Shown here piece by piece: positions 16,133 through 25,515 of a stretch of 64,000 bases of DNA. The DNA is taken from NCBI GenBank assembly GCA_040404065.1, contig JBBAJM010000001.1. One strand, 5' to 3'. The first letter of the stretch is position 1, and each line of letters starts with the position of its first letter. The stretch comes from Fontibacterium sp040404065 (lineage in GTDB: Bacteria; Pseudomonadota; Alphaproteobacteria; Pelagibacterales; Pelagibacteraceae). The translations under genes and the position numbers were made by a program. A model generated the notes under the pieces. It made no database searches, had not been told where the DNA came from, and saw nothing but the letters and a program-made list of their open reading frames with translations.

Positions 16133-16626
16133 TATTTAAATTTTGATTTTAGAGATTTAATAACAATGTTCGGAACAAATTGCATCAAATCTCCATTTAA
16201 AGATGCTATTTCTTTAACAAAATTTGAAGAAATAATTTGATTTTTAATGTCAGCCATCAAAAAAACTGTTTGTAAATTATCATTCAATTTATAATTCATC
16301 CCAGCTAACTGGAATTCGTATTCAAAATCAGAAGCAACCCTAAGCCCTCTAAAGATAACATTAGCTGAAATTTTTTTACAATAGTTTGTAGTTAATCCAG
16401 AAAAACTAACAACTTTAATTTTATTCTGAATATTCAATGGAAAATCATTTAAAACTTTTTTTATTAAATTTATTCTTTCTAAAGTAGAAAAAATTGTCTT
16501 TTTTTTGTTACTCAAGGGAATTCCTATATATAATTGGTCAACTATAGTTATGGCTCTTTTAATAATATCAATATGACCAAAGGTTATTGGATCAAATGTT
16601 CCAGGATATAAACCTATTCTTTTCAT
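16132..16626 (-). CDS. coaD: Phosphopantetheine adenylyltransferase
   Basis: A 164-residue enzyme of coenzyme A synthesis (4'-phosphopantetheine to dephospho-CoA). It starts MKRIGLYPGTFDPITFGH, containing the T/HxGH nucleotidyltransferase motif (H18), and has IISSNFVKEIA near the end (ISSTxVRE pattern). The longer frame from 16677 would run through tRNA-Pro and is rejected. The ATG lies only 7 nt after the encoded CCA of tRNA-Pro, with no Shine-Dalgarno sequence in between. Confidence 0.95.
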   Translation of the reverse strand: MKRIGLYPGTFDPITFGHIDIIKRAITIVDQLYIGIPLSNKKKTIFSTLERINLIKKVLNDFPLNIQNKIKVVSFSGLTTNYCKKISANVIFRGLRVASDFEYEFQLAGMNYKLNDNLQTVFLMADIKNQIISSNFVKEIASLNGDLMQFVPNIVIKSLKSKFK

Positions 16627-16633
16627 TTTTATA

Positions 16634-16710
<77 letters not shown>

Positions 16711-16847
16711 AAACTGTGTTGTTATACAACTTAATTAATTTATTTAAAAGAAATACTAATCAATAAAAGTTTAGATTAATTGAGTAATACTTTAGTTTTT
16801 TATAGAAAAATTTAAGATTAATAATAATATTTTTTATATTACCTTAT

Positions 16848-17240
16848 ATGGAAAAAAAACTTTCAAAACACGCTAGTAATCTTAAAAATTACGGTAGATT
16901 AAAAAAATTCACACATAAATGTATTTATAAAAATCATACCTGCGGAGATAAAATTAAAATTTATTTGAAAATTAACAAAAATATTATTAAAAAGATTTCT
17001 TACGAGACAGAGTCTTGCTTAATATGTAGCGCTTCTTCCAGTATTTTTACTAATTGTATAAAAGATAAAGATATTAAAAAAATATTAGTTTTCTCAAAAA
17101 AATTTATTAAATTAATTTTTAGTAAAAATTTTAATTTAAATGGCAAATGGAAAGAATTTAATTTTCTTTTAAAAAAAAATTATTTTAATAGAAAGAACTG
17201 TATTTTAGTACCTTTTAATGCTTTAATAAAAATTAAATAA
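16848..17240 (+). CDS. NifU/SufU-like iron-sulfur cluster scaffold protein
   Basis: A 130-residue protein of the NifU N-terminal (IscU-like) family. The three expected cysteines are placed as in the family: NHTCGDKIKIYLK, ESCLICSASSS and RKNCILVPFNAL. Such proteins assemble Fe-S clusters or pass them on, usually with the SUF system in alphaproteobacteria. The remainder is unusually Lys/Asn-rich and poorly conserved. It precedes a glutathione peroxidase gene by 3 nt. No other suf gene is in the window. Confidence 0.8.
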   Translation: MEKKLSKHASNLKNYGRLKKFTHKCIYKNHTCGDKIKIYLKINKNIIKKISYETESCLICSASSSIFTNCIKDKDIKKILVFSKKFIKLIFSKNFNLNGKWKEFNFLLKKNYFNRKNCILVPFNALIKIK

Positions 17241-17243
17241 CTG

Positions 17244-17795
17244 ATGAAAAAAAATATTATTTACTTTATCATAATTACAATGATTTTTTTTACAAAAAAT
17301 ATTAACGCAGAAAATACAAAAACTTTGCACGATTTTTCATTTAATAGCATTGATGGTAAAAAATATTTACTATCACAGCATAAAAATAAAGTTGTTTTAA
17401 TTGTAAATGTTGCGAGTCAATGTGGGTTTACTAAGCAATATGCAGATTTACAGATTTTGTGGGATAAATATAAAAATAAAAATTTTATAATTATTGGCGT
17501 TCCTTCAAATGATTTTGGGAATCAAGAGCCTGGAACAAATAGTGAAATAAAAAATTTCTGCGAAACGAACTTCAACATAACATTTCCAATAATGGAAAAG
17601 ACTGTTGTTAAGGGAAAAGATGCTCATCCTTTTTATAAATGGGCTAAAGAAACTTATGGTAGCGCAGCAGAGCCAAAATGGAATTTTCATAAAATTTTAA
17701 TTGATAAGAGTGGCAAAATTAATGATACTTTTATCTCAACCACTAATCCCCAGAGTGAAAAAGTTATTAAGGCAATAGAAAAAATTCTTAACTAG
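17244..17795 (+). CDS. Glutathione peroxidase family protein (thiol peroxidase), exported
   Basis: A 183-residue protein with a hydrophobic leader (about 4-22, cleavage near INA-EN) and a thioredoxin-fold glutathione peroxidase domain. The peroxidatic residue is Cys60 (TGT codon, not Sec) in NVASQCGFTKQY. The Gln and Trp of the active-site set lie in FGNQEPG and PKWNFHK. Cysteine versions usually reduce peroxides with thioredoxin. It is coupled to the Fe-S scaffold gene upstream; tRNA-Glu converges downstream. Confidence 0.92.
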   Translation: MKKNIIYFIIITMIFFTKNINAENTKTLHDFSFNSIDGKKYLLSQHKNKVVLIVNVASQCGFTKQYADLQILWDKYKNKNFIIIGVPSNDFGNQEPGTNSEIKNFCETNFNITFPIMEKTVVKGKDAHPFYKWAKETYGSAAEPKWNFHKILIDKSGKINDTFISTTNPQSEKVIKAIEKILN

Positions 17796-17806
17796 TAGTT
17801 TCGTTA

Positions 17807-17881
17807 TGGCGGTCCCTAGGGGAATCGAACCCCTCTTTCATGGATGAAAACCACGTGTCCTAACCGATAGACGAAGGGACC
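17807..17881 (-). tRNA. tRNA-Glu (anticodon UUC)
   Basis: The minus strand starts GGTCCCT (17881-17875), pairs with AGGGACC (17817-17811), discriminator G, encoded CCA (17809-17807). The anticodon stem-loop CGTGG-TTTTCAT-CCATG gives TTC; T arm GGTTCGATTCC. It lies 77 nt downstream of recJ on the same strand. Confidence 0.96.
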
Positions 17882-17958
17882 TTGAGAATAAAGTTATTTA
17901 GATTGTTTAATAATAATAATCAACAATTATATGAAAATTGTATTTAACTTGATATTTT

Positions 17959-19710
17959 TTAATGCGTTAAAGAAATATCTTCAATAATAAATTCGATAAC
18001 TCTTTGTTTATTCCAATCATTACAACTAAGTTTTCCAGCTATATGAAATTTATGATTTTTAAAATTTTTAAGATAATCAATTACTTTTTCTTTATTATTT
18101 TTAAAACAAATTCCATGCAAATAAAGACCACTACTATTTTTAAATAAAACTTTTAATAAAAAAACATTTTCAAAATTAATTTTAATCATAGATAAATCTT
18201 CAACAATAAATTTGGGCTCAGAATTTCCCGATCCAAAAGGTCCTAATTTACTTACCTCTTCATAGGTTTTTTCATTAACGGCATTTGCTGATAAAATACC
18301 ATCTATCTCTATAAAATTATTTTGAACAAAGTTTGGTTTTGATGATTTAAATTTAGATATTAAAAAACTTTTTAGATCGCTAATCTTATTATCTTCAATA
18401 CTAAAACCAGCAGCCATTTTATGGCCACCTCCTTTTATAACAATTCCATTTTGTTTAGCCGCTAAAATAGCAAGACCAATATCAAATCCAAAAACAGATC
18501 TGCATGAACCTTTTGCAATATTATTAGTAGATGAAATAACTATAGTGGGTTTAAGAAATCTTTCTTTAATTCTACTAGCTATAATACCTATCAATCCTTC
18601 GTGCCAAAACTTATTTGCTACTAATATTATTTCATTAGCATTTTCTTTTTCAGCTAATAAATAAGCTTCGTTTAAAATATCTTCTTCTATTGATTTTCTT
18701 TTTTTATTTAAAGAATCTAATGTTGTTGCTATTTCATAACTTTTCTTTGGGTCATCTGTCGTAAGTAAATTTGCACCAAGATCAGACTGCCCTATTCTTC
18801 CACCGGCATTGATCCTAGGACCTAACAAAAAACCAATATGATAAGTATCTGGGCTTTCTTTTATGTCAGAAACATCCATTAGAGTTTTGATACCTAAGTT
18901 TTTTCTCTTCTTTAATATTTGTATTCCTTGATAAACAAAGGCTCTGTTTAAATCTATTAAAGGAACAACATCACAAATTGTCCCCAAAGCAACTAAATCT
19001 AAATAATCATATAAATCTGGTTCACTAATTTTTTTTTCATTATAAAATTTACTTTCTCTAAGAGAGCGATTTAAAGCGACAATAAATAAAAAAGAAACTC
19101 CAGCAGCACATAAGTAACCAAGATTAGATTTATCATCTAATTGATTTGGATTTACTAAAGCTTTACATTTAGGAAGTTTAATTTCTGCTTGATGATGATC
19201 AATAACCAAAACGTCAATATTATTTTGATTAGCATAATCAAGAGCTTCGAATGATGAAGTTCCACAATCAACTGTTATTAAGAATTCACCTTTTTTATTA
19301 ATAATATTTTTTAATGAATTAACTGATGGACCGTAGCCATCAATTTGACGGTCCGGAATATAAATAAAAAAATTTGAGTATATATTTTTTAAAAAATTAA
19401 CAATAATTGCTGTTGAAGATGCCCCATCAACATCATAGTCACCTAAAATACAAATTCTCTTATTCTCTTTAATAGCTTTAACAAGAGTTTCAACTGCAAG
19501 ATCCATGTCTTTTAAGACACTTGGATTTGGCATGAATTCTTTAATCTTCGGATTTAAATACGACTGGCAGTTCTCAAGTGTAATTTTTCTTATAGATAAA
19601 AGTTTAGATAAAAAATTATCAATTCCTAATTTTTGAGAAATTTCTAATGCTAAATTTTCATTATAATTTGATAAAATCCATTCTTTACCAGTTACCGACT
19701 GGTATTTCAT
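17959..19710 (-). CDS. recJ: Single-stranded-DNA-specific exonuclease RecJ
   Basis: A 583-residue DHH-family 5'-3' exonuclease used in recombination and repair. Motif I is LGDYDVDGASSTA (residues 89-101), motif III is VIDHHQAE, and the DHHA1 motif is GGGHKMAAGFSI. A C-terminal OB-fold segment follows. Its ATG overlaps the glpX stop by 4 nt, completing the alphaproteobacterial hom-glpX-recJ operon. Confidence 0.96.
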   Translation of the reverse strand: MKYQSVTGKEWILSNYNENLALEISQKLGIDNFLSKLLSIRKITLENCQSYLNPKIKEFMPNPSVLKDMDLAVETLVKAIKENKRICILGDYDVDGASSTAIIVNFLKNIYSNFFIYIPDRQIDGYGPSVNSLKNIINKKGEFLITVDCGTSSFEALDYANQNNIDVLVIDHHQAEIKLPKCKALVNPNQLDDKSNLGYLCAAGVSFLFIVALNRSLRESKFYNEKKISEPDLYDYLDLVALGTICDVVPLIDLNRAFVYQGIQILKKRKNLGIKTLMDVSDIKESPDTYHIGFLLGPRINAGGRIGQSDLGANLLTTDDPKKSYEIATTLDSLNKKRKSIEEDILNEAYLLAEKENANEIILVANKFWHEGLIGIIASRIKERFLKPTIVISSTNNIAKGSCRSVFGFDIGLAILAAKQNGIVIKGGGHKMAAGFSIEDNKISDLKSFLISKFKSSKPNFVQNNFIEIDGILSANAVNEKTYEEVSKLGPFGSGNSEPKFIVEDLSMIKINFENVFLLKVLFKNSSGLYLHGICFKNNKEKVIDYLKNFKNHKFHIAGKLSCNDWNKQRVIEFIIEDISLTH

Positions 19711-20654
19711 ATTTTAAATTTATTTATAATTTTTTTATTAAGTTTAGATGCATGGTGCAAAACATAGGTTTCTGATAGATAAAAACCATTATCTAAAATA
19801 TTAATACCTTGAAGTAAATCTCCTCCTGTAACTCCTGTGGCACAGAATAAAACATCATCTCTAACTATGTCGTTAATAGTGTATTTTTTTTTTAGATCCT
19901 TTATTCCCATTTTTTTTGCCTTATCAATTTCATGGTCATTACTTAAAACTAATCTCGCCTGAAATTGACCTCCTAAACATTTAATAGCGGCAGCAGCAAG
20001 AACACCTTCTGGTGCTCCTCCTATGCCTAAATATATATCTACATTAAATTCTTCTATGCCTGCATAAATAGCCCCCGCTACATCTCCATCTGAAATAAAT
20101 TTAATTTTAGTCCCAAGTTTTTTAGCATCATTAACTATATGATCATGCCTTTCTCTTTCTAAAAGACATATTGTTAACTTATCTGGTGTTGTGTTTTTAA
20201 AATCAGCCAAATTTTTAAGATTTTTTGTTATTCCAAAATCAAGATCAATAACCCCTTCTTTAATATTTTTTCCAACGGCTATCTTCTCCATATAAGTATC
20301 TGGCGCATGTAACAAATTGTCCTTTTTTGATACCGCAAGGACTGACATTGCATTTGGTAAATTTTTTGCAGTTAAATTTGTGCCCTCTAATGGATCAACG
20401 GCTATATCTAATTCTTCTCCGAACCCTGTTCCTACTAATTCATTAATATAGAGCATCGGTGCTTCATCCATCTCTCCTTCTCCTATGACAATTTTTCCTT
20501 TCATAGGAATATTATTGAGAAACAGTCTCATCTTGTCGACCGCCGCTTGATCAGCTGCAATTTTATCGCCTTTGCCTTTTAATAATGATGATGCGTAAGC
20601 AGCTTCACTAGTAGTTTTTACAAATAAATCTACAAATCCATTATTGATAATCAT
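19707..20654 (-). CDS. glpX: Fructose-1,6-bisphosphatase class II
   Basis: A 315-residue lithium-sensitive-type phosphatase converting fructose-1,6-bisphosphate to fructose-6-phosphate for gluconeogenesis. Signatures: VIGEGEMDEAPMLYI, VDPLEGTNLTAKNLPNAMSVLAVS (metal-binding DPxxGT), ISDGDVAGAIYAG and GIGGAPEGVLAAAAIKCLGG. Overlaps of 4 nt on both sides (hom, recJ) indicate one operon. Confidence 0.96.
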   Translation of the reverse strand: MIINNGFVDLFVKTTSEAAYASSLLKGKGDKIAADQAAVDKMRLFLNNIPMKGKIVIGEGEMDEAPMLYINELVGTGFGEELDIAVDPLEGTNLTAKNLPNAMSVLAVSKKDNLLHAPDTYMEKIAVGKNIKEGVIDLDFGITKNLKNLADFKNTTPDKLTICLLERERHDHIVNDAKKLGTKIKFISDGDVAGAIYAGIEEFNVDIYLGIGGAPEGVLAAAAIKCLGGQFQARLVLSNDHEIDKAKKMGIKDLKKKYTINDIVRDDVLFCATGVTGGDLLQGINILDNGFYLSETYVLHHASKLNKKIINKFKI

Positions 20655-21958
20655 AATTTCTTTTCATTTCTAATTCTGATCATCGTAATTTTTTTGTTAA
20701 TAAATTTTTCTTTTGAAATTTTCTTCAAAGCTAATTTCATATTCTTCTCTTTAGCGTTATGGGTAATAATAACTAAATTAGCAAATTTAGGATTAGTTAA
20801 AGGTTGCTGTAGTATGCTTTGAATTGAAATCTTATATGCAGATAAAATAGAAGTAATTTTAGATAGAACTCCTGGCTTATCGTTAACGACTATTCTTAAA
20901 TAAAATTTACAAATGTGATTGTCAAAATCAAACATTTTAAACTCTTTTGCATCAGAGTAATTAAAGCCAAAAGGTAAACTTATATTTCCTTTAAGAATTG
21001 AATTTAGATCTGAAACAATTGACGAAGTAGTTGGTCCCTTTCCAGCGCCAAGACCTTGATAAACTATTTTACCAACTGGATTTCCTTCAACCATAATTGC
21101 ATTATTTGCTCCATTGATTTTAGCAAGATCTGAATCTTTTGAGATTAAACAAGGATGAACTCTTTGTTTAATTTTATTATCAATGATTTCGGAAATTCCA
21201 AGAAGCTTAATCTTGTATTTAAATTTATGAGCGTATTCTACGTCTTCTAAATCAATCTGTTCAATTCCTTCTGTTAAAAAACTCTTATTAATTATTTTAG
21301 TTTTAAAACAAAGAGCACTTAATATTGATATTTTGGATTTAACATCATCTCCATTAAGATCAAGCTTTGGATTAGTTTCAGCATAACCAAGTTTTTGTGC
21401 ATTTAATAAGATCTCCTTGAAGCTTTTTTTAGTTCTTTCTATTTCAGTTAAAATAAAATTTGTCGTGCCATTTAATATTCCATAAATATGAAATAACTTA
21501 TTACCTACTAAACTCTCTTTTATTGACTTGATAATAGGTATTCCTCCCCCAACTGAAGCTTCAAATAATAAATTAACTGAATTCTTCTCAGCAATTTTGG
21601 CAAGTTCATTACCATGCTTAAATATTAGTGCTTTATTGGCTGTAATAAAATGTTTGTTATTCTTTAATGCAGCAAATGCTAATTTCTTTGCAAATCCATC
21701 TGGTCCACCTATTAACTCAATAATAATGTCTACATCGTCTTTTTTAGCTAAAGACAAAGGATTCTTAACCCACATATTTTTTGGAATACTAAATCCTCTT
21801 CTCTTATTAATCGTTCTAGCGGAAATATATTTTACTTGATAAGTCGAATTTGTATTTTTTTCGATAATTTTCTTATTCTTAAGTAAATGTCGATAAACTT
21901 CTGAACCAATATTTCCAAGACCAACTATTGCAATATTATAATTATCTTTAAAATTCAT
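20651..21958 (-). CDS. hom: Homoserine dehydrogenase
   Basis: A 435-residue enzyme making homoserine from aspartate semialdehyde, for threonine and methionine. The NAD(P) site is VGLGNIGSEVYRHL, the catalytic domain has GGGIPIIKSIKE, GILNGTTNFILTE and the GYAETNPKLDLNGDD motif, and the C-terminus carries an ACT regulatory domain (LRIVVNDKPGVLSKITSIL, from about residue 350). It overlaps argC by one base and glpX by 4 nt. Confidence 0.96.
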   Translation of the reverse strand: MNFKDNYNIAIVGLGNIGSEVYRHLLKNKKIIEKNTNSTYQVKYISARTINKRRGFSIPKNMWVKNPLSLAKKDDVDIIIELIGGPDGFAKKLAFAALKNNKHFITANKALIFKHGNELAKIAEKNSVNLLFEASVGGGIPIIKSIKESLVGNKLFHIYGILNGTTNFILTEIERTKKSFKEILLNAQKLGYAETNPKLDLNGDDVKSKISILSALCFKTKIINKSFLTEGIEQIDLEDVEYAHKFKYKIKLLGISEIIDNKIKQRVHPCLISKDSDLAKINGANNAIMVEGNPVGKIVYQGLGAGKGPTTSSIVSDLNSILKGNISLPFGFNYSDAKEFKMFDFDNHICKFYLRIVVNDKPGVLSKITSILSAYKISIQSILQQPLTNPKFANLVIITHNAKEKNMKLALKKISKEKFINKKITMIRIRNEKKL

Positions 21959-22989
21959 TATTCTAATCCTACAGTTTCTTTCAAACCTAATCTTATATTC
22001 ATATTTTGAACTGCCTGCCCTGCAGCTCCCTTAACTAAATTATCAATAGAGCTTACAATAATTAATTGATTTTTATTTCTTCCAGAGAAAACATTAATAT
22101 TACAATTATTAGTATTATTAACATCGTTTGTATTTACAAATTTTCCATAAGGTAAAACTTTTATAAAATTACTGTTTTTATAAAATTTACTCAAATATTG
22201 ATGAATTTTTTTCACGCTAATATTCTTTTTAAGATCAGCATATATTGTCGTCACAATACCTCTAAAAGTTGGAATTAAATGAGGAGTAAATTCAACTTTT
22301 AAACCACCAGAAACTTTTCCAAACAATTTTAAACCCTGATCAATTTCAGGCATATGTCTATGTTTACCCACTCCATAAGCAGCAATATTTTTATTAATAT
22401 TAGGATAAAGTTTTTTATCAGCAGTTTTTTTACCAGCTCCAGAATAACCAGATTTAGAATCTATAATTATTTTTGAAGTTTTAATTGTTTTATTTAAAAA
22501 TAAAGGAATAAGCGCTAACTGAGCTGAAGTTGGATAGCACCCTGGACAGGAAATTATATTACTTTTTTCAATATCATTTCTTGCAAATTCAGAAAGTCCA
22601 TAAACAGAATGTTTTTGATTATCGACTGCGTAATGTTTTAGTCCGTACCATTTTTCATAAACCTTAACATCTGCAAATCTAAAATCAGCTGATAAATCAA
22701 TTAAAATATGATGAGGAGAAATAGTATTAGATAATAATTGCGCTTCTCCATGTGGTAAAGCCGAAAAAATTATATCAACATCACTTAAATCGACTTTTTT
22801 AATGTCAGATATTAAAGGTAATTTTTTTTTAATCTTATTTTTTAAAAAAGAATTAATAGATTTTCCAATAGATCCTCTCGAACATAAGTATTTAAGATTA
22901 ATGAATTTATGATTACTTAATATTTTAATAAGTTCTAAGCCAACAAAACCTGAGGCTCCATTAATTAAAACGTTATATTTCCCAGACAT
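21958..22989 (-). CDS. argC: N-acetyl-gamma-glutamyl-phosphate reductase
   Basis: A 343-residue enzyme of arginine synthesis. NADP-binding GASGFVGLELIKIL is near the N-terminus, the catalytic cysteine is in SCPGCYPTSAQLAL, and SGYSGAGKK and HRHMPEIDQGL follow. It sits 57 nt downstream of rpsI in the conserved rplM-rpsI-argC order and shares one base with hom. Confidence 0.96.
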   Translation of the reverse strand: MSGKYNVLINGASGFVGLELIKILSNHKFINLKYLCSRGSIGKSINSFLKNKIKKKLPLISDIKKVDLSDVDIIFSALPHGEAQLLSNTISPHHILIDLSADFRFADVKVYEKWYGLKHYAVDNQKHSVYGLSEFARNDIEKSNIISCPGCYPTSAQLALIPLFLNKTIKTSKIIIDSKSGYSGAGKKTADKKLYPNINKNIAAYGVGKHRHMPEIDQGLKLFGKVSGGLKVEFTPHLIPTFRGIVTTIYADLKKNISVKKIHQYLSKFYKNSNFIKVLPYGKFVNTNDVNNTNNCNINVFSGRNKNQLIIVSSIDNLVKGAAGQAVQNMNIRLGLKETVGLE

Positions 22990-23033
22990 GCTCTGTATTT
23001 ATAAGAAGTTGTAAATGACTTAAAGAATAAAAT

Positions 23034-23049
23034 TAGTCTATGTAGACTA
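23034..23049 (-). terminator. Palindrome at the rpsI stop codon, possible weak terminator
   Basis: TAGTCTA-TG-TAGACTA is a perfect palindrome except for its two central bases, and one arm contains the rpsI stop codon TAG. As RNA it could form a 6-bp stem with a 4-nt loop followed by AUUUUAUUC. The stem is AT-rich, so termination before argC is a guess; it could also attenuate. Confidence 0.35.
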
Positions 23050-23457
23050 TCGTTTAGAGAACTGGAATCTTCTTCTAGCTTTTTTCTGTCCGTATTTTTT
23101 TCTTTCAACTTTTCTTGAATCTCTTGTTAATAACTTTTCTTTTTTTAATGTCTTTCTTAACGTTCCATCTAGAACAAACAAGGCTTTAGATATACCTAAA
23201 GACACAGCTCCAGCTTGGCCGGTCAATCCGCCACCTTTAACAGTGCAGTTAACATCGTAACCATTATTTTTATTTATAACATTAAATGGTTTCTCAATGC
23301 TTAGTTGCAAGACTGGTCTTTTAAAATATTCATTATATTTTTTTCCATTTACAATAATAGCTCCCGATCCAACTTTTAACCAAACTCTAGCTATGGAACT
23401 CTTTCTTTTTCCAGTTGCGTAAAATCTATTGTTTGAAACAGCTAAACTCTGAACCAT
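23047..23457 (-). CDS. rpsI: 30S ribosomal protein S9
   Basis: A 136-residue ribosomal protein. YATGKRKSSIARVW, TVKGGGLTGQAGAV and the C-terminal KKARRRFQFSKR are the S9 signatures; the Lys/Arg tail reaches the P-site tRNA. The N-terminus (MVQSLAVSNNRF) is a few residues longer than in E. coli. It follows rplM after 4 nt. Confidence 0.98.
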   Translation of the reverse strand: MVQSLAVSNNRFYATGKRKSSIARVWLKVGSGAIIVNGKKYNEYFKRPVLQLSIEKPFNVINKNNGYDVNCTVKGGGLTGQAGAVSLGISKALFVLDGTLRKTLKKEKLLTRDSRKVERKKYGQKKARRRFQFSKR

Positions 23458-23461
23458 ATAA

Positions 23462-23917
23462 TTAATTTAAAGAATTTTTTTTATTTTTAGATTTAAAATC
23501 AAAATCTACTGCTTTTTGAGTTTCATGAGGATGTTTATCATCATTATAAACTTTTAAATTTCCAAGTTGTTTTCTGCCGAGCGGTCCTCTTGGTAACATT
23601 CTCTTTACAGCTAGTTTAATAATTCTAGAGGGATCTTTTTCAAGAATTTTATTAGGAGTAGTTTCTTTAATACCACCTGGAAAGCCAGTGTGTTTGTAAT
23701 AAATCTTTTTAGAAAATTTTTTCCCTGTAAATTTTATTTTTTTAGCATTAGTTACAATGACAAAATCACCATCATCCATATTTGGAGTAAAGCTAGTTTT
23801 TTTCGTTCCTCTTAAAATCTTAGTTATTTCAGAAGCTAATCTGCCAACAATTAAATTTGTTGCATCAATCTTGTACCAGTTTTTTTTAACTTCTTTCTTT
23901 TTAATAAATTCAGTCAT
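23462..23917 (-). CDS. rplM: 50S ribosomal protein L13
   Basis: A 151-residue large-subunit protein: WYKIDATNLIVGRLASEI, DDGDFVIVTNAKKIKFTGKK, YYKHTGFPGG and MLPRGPLGRKQL are all conserved. The family core ends near HPHETQ; a Lys/Asn-rich tail of about 20 residues is extra. First gene of the rplM-rpsI-argC-hom-glpX-recJ run. Confidence 0.98.
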   Translation of the reverse strand: MTEFIKKKEVKKNWYKIDATNLIVGRLASEITKILRGTKKTSFTPNMDDGDFVIVTNAKKIKFTGKKFSKKIYYKHTGFPGGIKETTPNKILEKDPSRIIKLAVKRMLPRGPLGRKQLGNLKVYNDDKHPHETQKAVDFDFKSKNKKNSLN

Positions 23918-23978
23918 AAAGGAACGGAATAAATATATTTTGCCTATAATTATGTCAAATAGATTAAGGTAAATTTTA

Positions 23979-25004
23979 TTATTTTTTAGAGATTGATACT
24001 TGGTAAAATAGATAAATTATCGAAAAAAGTAAAAAAATCGAACCCAGCTGATGAAGACTGGCAATATATATTTTATAACCGCTAATTAAAACCAGAATAC
24101 CAAGAAGTGCTTGAAAAATTATTGCTGATAAGACTATTAACAAATACTTTAGATTAACAATTTTTTTTTTTTGTAAGTAATAAAAAATAAAAATAAATAT
24201 CAATATTATAAAATAAGCAAAAATCCTGTGTAAAAATTGAACATGGGAAGGACTAGAATAGGATTTTGAATTTGAAAATTCTTTAATCAAAACATCGTCT
24301 GGGATAAAATGTCCATTCATTAAGGGCCAGGTTTGATATATTTTTGCAGCATCCAGTCCTGAAACAAAAGCTCCAATCGCGATTTGAAAAAAAACAATAA
24401 TTAGAAAAGCTAGAATTAAATAAGAATAAAGATTTATTTGAATTTTTTTAATGTTTTTAAATAAAATAGAAAAAAATAATAGAGATAAAATGATTTGAGC
24501 ACCTAATAAATGTGCCGACAATCTAAAATGACTAACGTCTGTATTTGAGATTAATCCGCTTTTGACCATATACCAACCTAAGAAACCTTGAAAAAAAAAT
24601 AATAAAGAAATTATTGAATAAAGAATAATTTGTTTAAAATTTAAAATTTTTTTTATAAGAAAATATACGAATGGCAAAACAAATACTAAAGAAGCTAATC
24701 TTGCTAATAATCGATGAATATATTCCCACCAAAAAATATATTTAAATTCGGCCAAAGACATTCCAAAATTAATTTCTTTGTATTGAGGAATCTGTTTGTA
24801 TAAAGAAAAGTAATCCTCCCATTTCTTATCTGTAAGTGGAGGCAAAATCCCACTAAACAATTCCCAATTAGTTATTGAAAGACCAGATTCCGTTAATCGT
24901 GTAAGGCCACCAACAAAGATAAGTGATGAAACTAAAAATAAAGAAAAATACAACCAAATAGCAACATAAGTATTATTTTTATTTAGATTATTTGTATTTA
25001 ACAT
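23979..25004 (-). CDS. ctaA: Heme A synthase (CtaA/Cox15)
   Basis: A 341-residue inner-membrane protein with eight predicted helices that oxidises heme O to heme A for aa3 cytochrome oxidase. Heme-ligand histidines are visible in WEYIHRLLARL, FRLSAHLLGAQ, VQFLHRIFAY and ASLHQLGSIF, and GGLTRLTESGLSITNW is the Cox15 N-terminal signature. It lacks the extracytoplasmic cysteine pair of Bacillus CtaA, as expected for the alphaproteobacterial/mitochondrial type. Divergent from the chorismate mutase. Confidence 0.94.
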   Translation of the reverse strand: MLNTNNLNKNNTYVAIWLYFSLFLVSSLIFVGGLTRLTESGLSITNWELFSGILPPLTDKKWEDYFSLYKQIPQYKEINFGMSLAEFKYIFWWEYIHRLLARLASLVFVLPFVYFLIKKILNFKQIILYSIISLLFFFQGFLGWYMVKSGLISNTDVSHFRLSAHLLGAQIILSLLFFSILFKNIKKIQINLYSYLILAFLIIVFFQIAIGAFVSGLDAAKIYQTWPLMNGHFIPDDVLIKEFSNSKSYSSPSHVQFLHRIFAYFIILIFIFIFYYLQKKKIVNLKYLLIVLSAIIFQALLGILVLISGYKIYIASLHQLGSIFLLFSIIYLFYQVSISKK

Positions 25005-25047
25005 TATAAATTAATACTTAACTTATCTTTATTTTTAAACAGTTTTA

Positions 25048-25320
25048 ATGTCGCAAAGAAAAATTATAAAAATTCGTTCTACTATTGATGCTATAGATAA
25101 GCAAATTATTAGACTGCTTGGTCTAAGAAAGAAGCAAGTCTTAAAAATTGCTAAGTATAAAAACAAAAAAACTATCGTTGATAAAAAAAGAATTAATCAA
25201 GTGATGAAAAAAATTAAAGCTGAAGCCAAAAAAAATAAAGTTGATTTTACGTTAGTAAAAGACTTTTGGAATAAATTAATTCAATATTCTATAAAATTAG
25301 AAAAAAAAATAGTTAAATAA
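25048..25320 (+). CDS. Chorismate mutase (AroQ type)
   Basis: A 90-residue all-helical protein. It begins IRSTIDAIDKQIIRLLGLRKKQVLKIAKYK, the H1 helix pattern of AroQ mutases (R...D.iD..i..ll..R....). These convert chorismate to prephenate for Phe/Tyr. The family's usual ERE/R segment is replaced by KKRINQVMKKIKAEA, so some active-site positions should be checked. It is unusually lysine-rich and stands alone between ctaA and rpmG. Confidence 0.8.
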   Translation: MSQRKIIKIRSTIDAIDKQIIRLLGLRKKQVLKIAKYKNKKTIVDKKRINQVMKKIKAEAKKNKVDFTLVKDFWNKLIQYSIKLEKKIVK

Positions 25321-25323
25321 GAA

Positions 25324-25515
25324 CTACTTGCTATGAGGAGGAAGTTTTTTTTCTACAAACCACTCATGTTTGCGTGTTGAAGGATTGTATTTTTTAACTC
25401 TTAATTTTATTTTTGCCTTTTCTCCTGCTGTAGGTTTTTTTACATAATAATTAAAAGCGCTGTTGGGTTTTAATTCAGGAACTAATCTTACTTTTATCGA
25501 GGTTTTTTTGGCCAT
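25324..25515 (-). CDS. rpmG: 50S ribosomal protein L33
   Basis: A 63-residue protein with the L33 pattern: MAKKTSIKVRLVP, NYYVKKPTAGEKAKIKLRVKKY and KKYNPSTRKHEWFVEKKL, matching KKYDPxxRKHVxFxEAK. It lacks the zinc cysteines, as in the C-minus form, and is slightly longer than the usual 55 residues. It directly follows the MerR-like gene (0 nt gap) and converges with the chorismate mutase. Confidence 0.85.
   Translation of the reverse strand: MAKKTSIKVRLVPELKPNSAFNYYVKKPTAGEKAKIKLRVKKYNPSTRKHEWFVEKKLPPHSK

Noticed and set aside
17421..17426. Possible selenocysteine in the glutathione peroxidase
   Set aside because: The codon at the active site is TGT (Cys).
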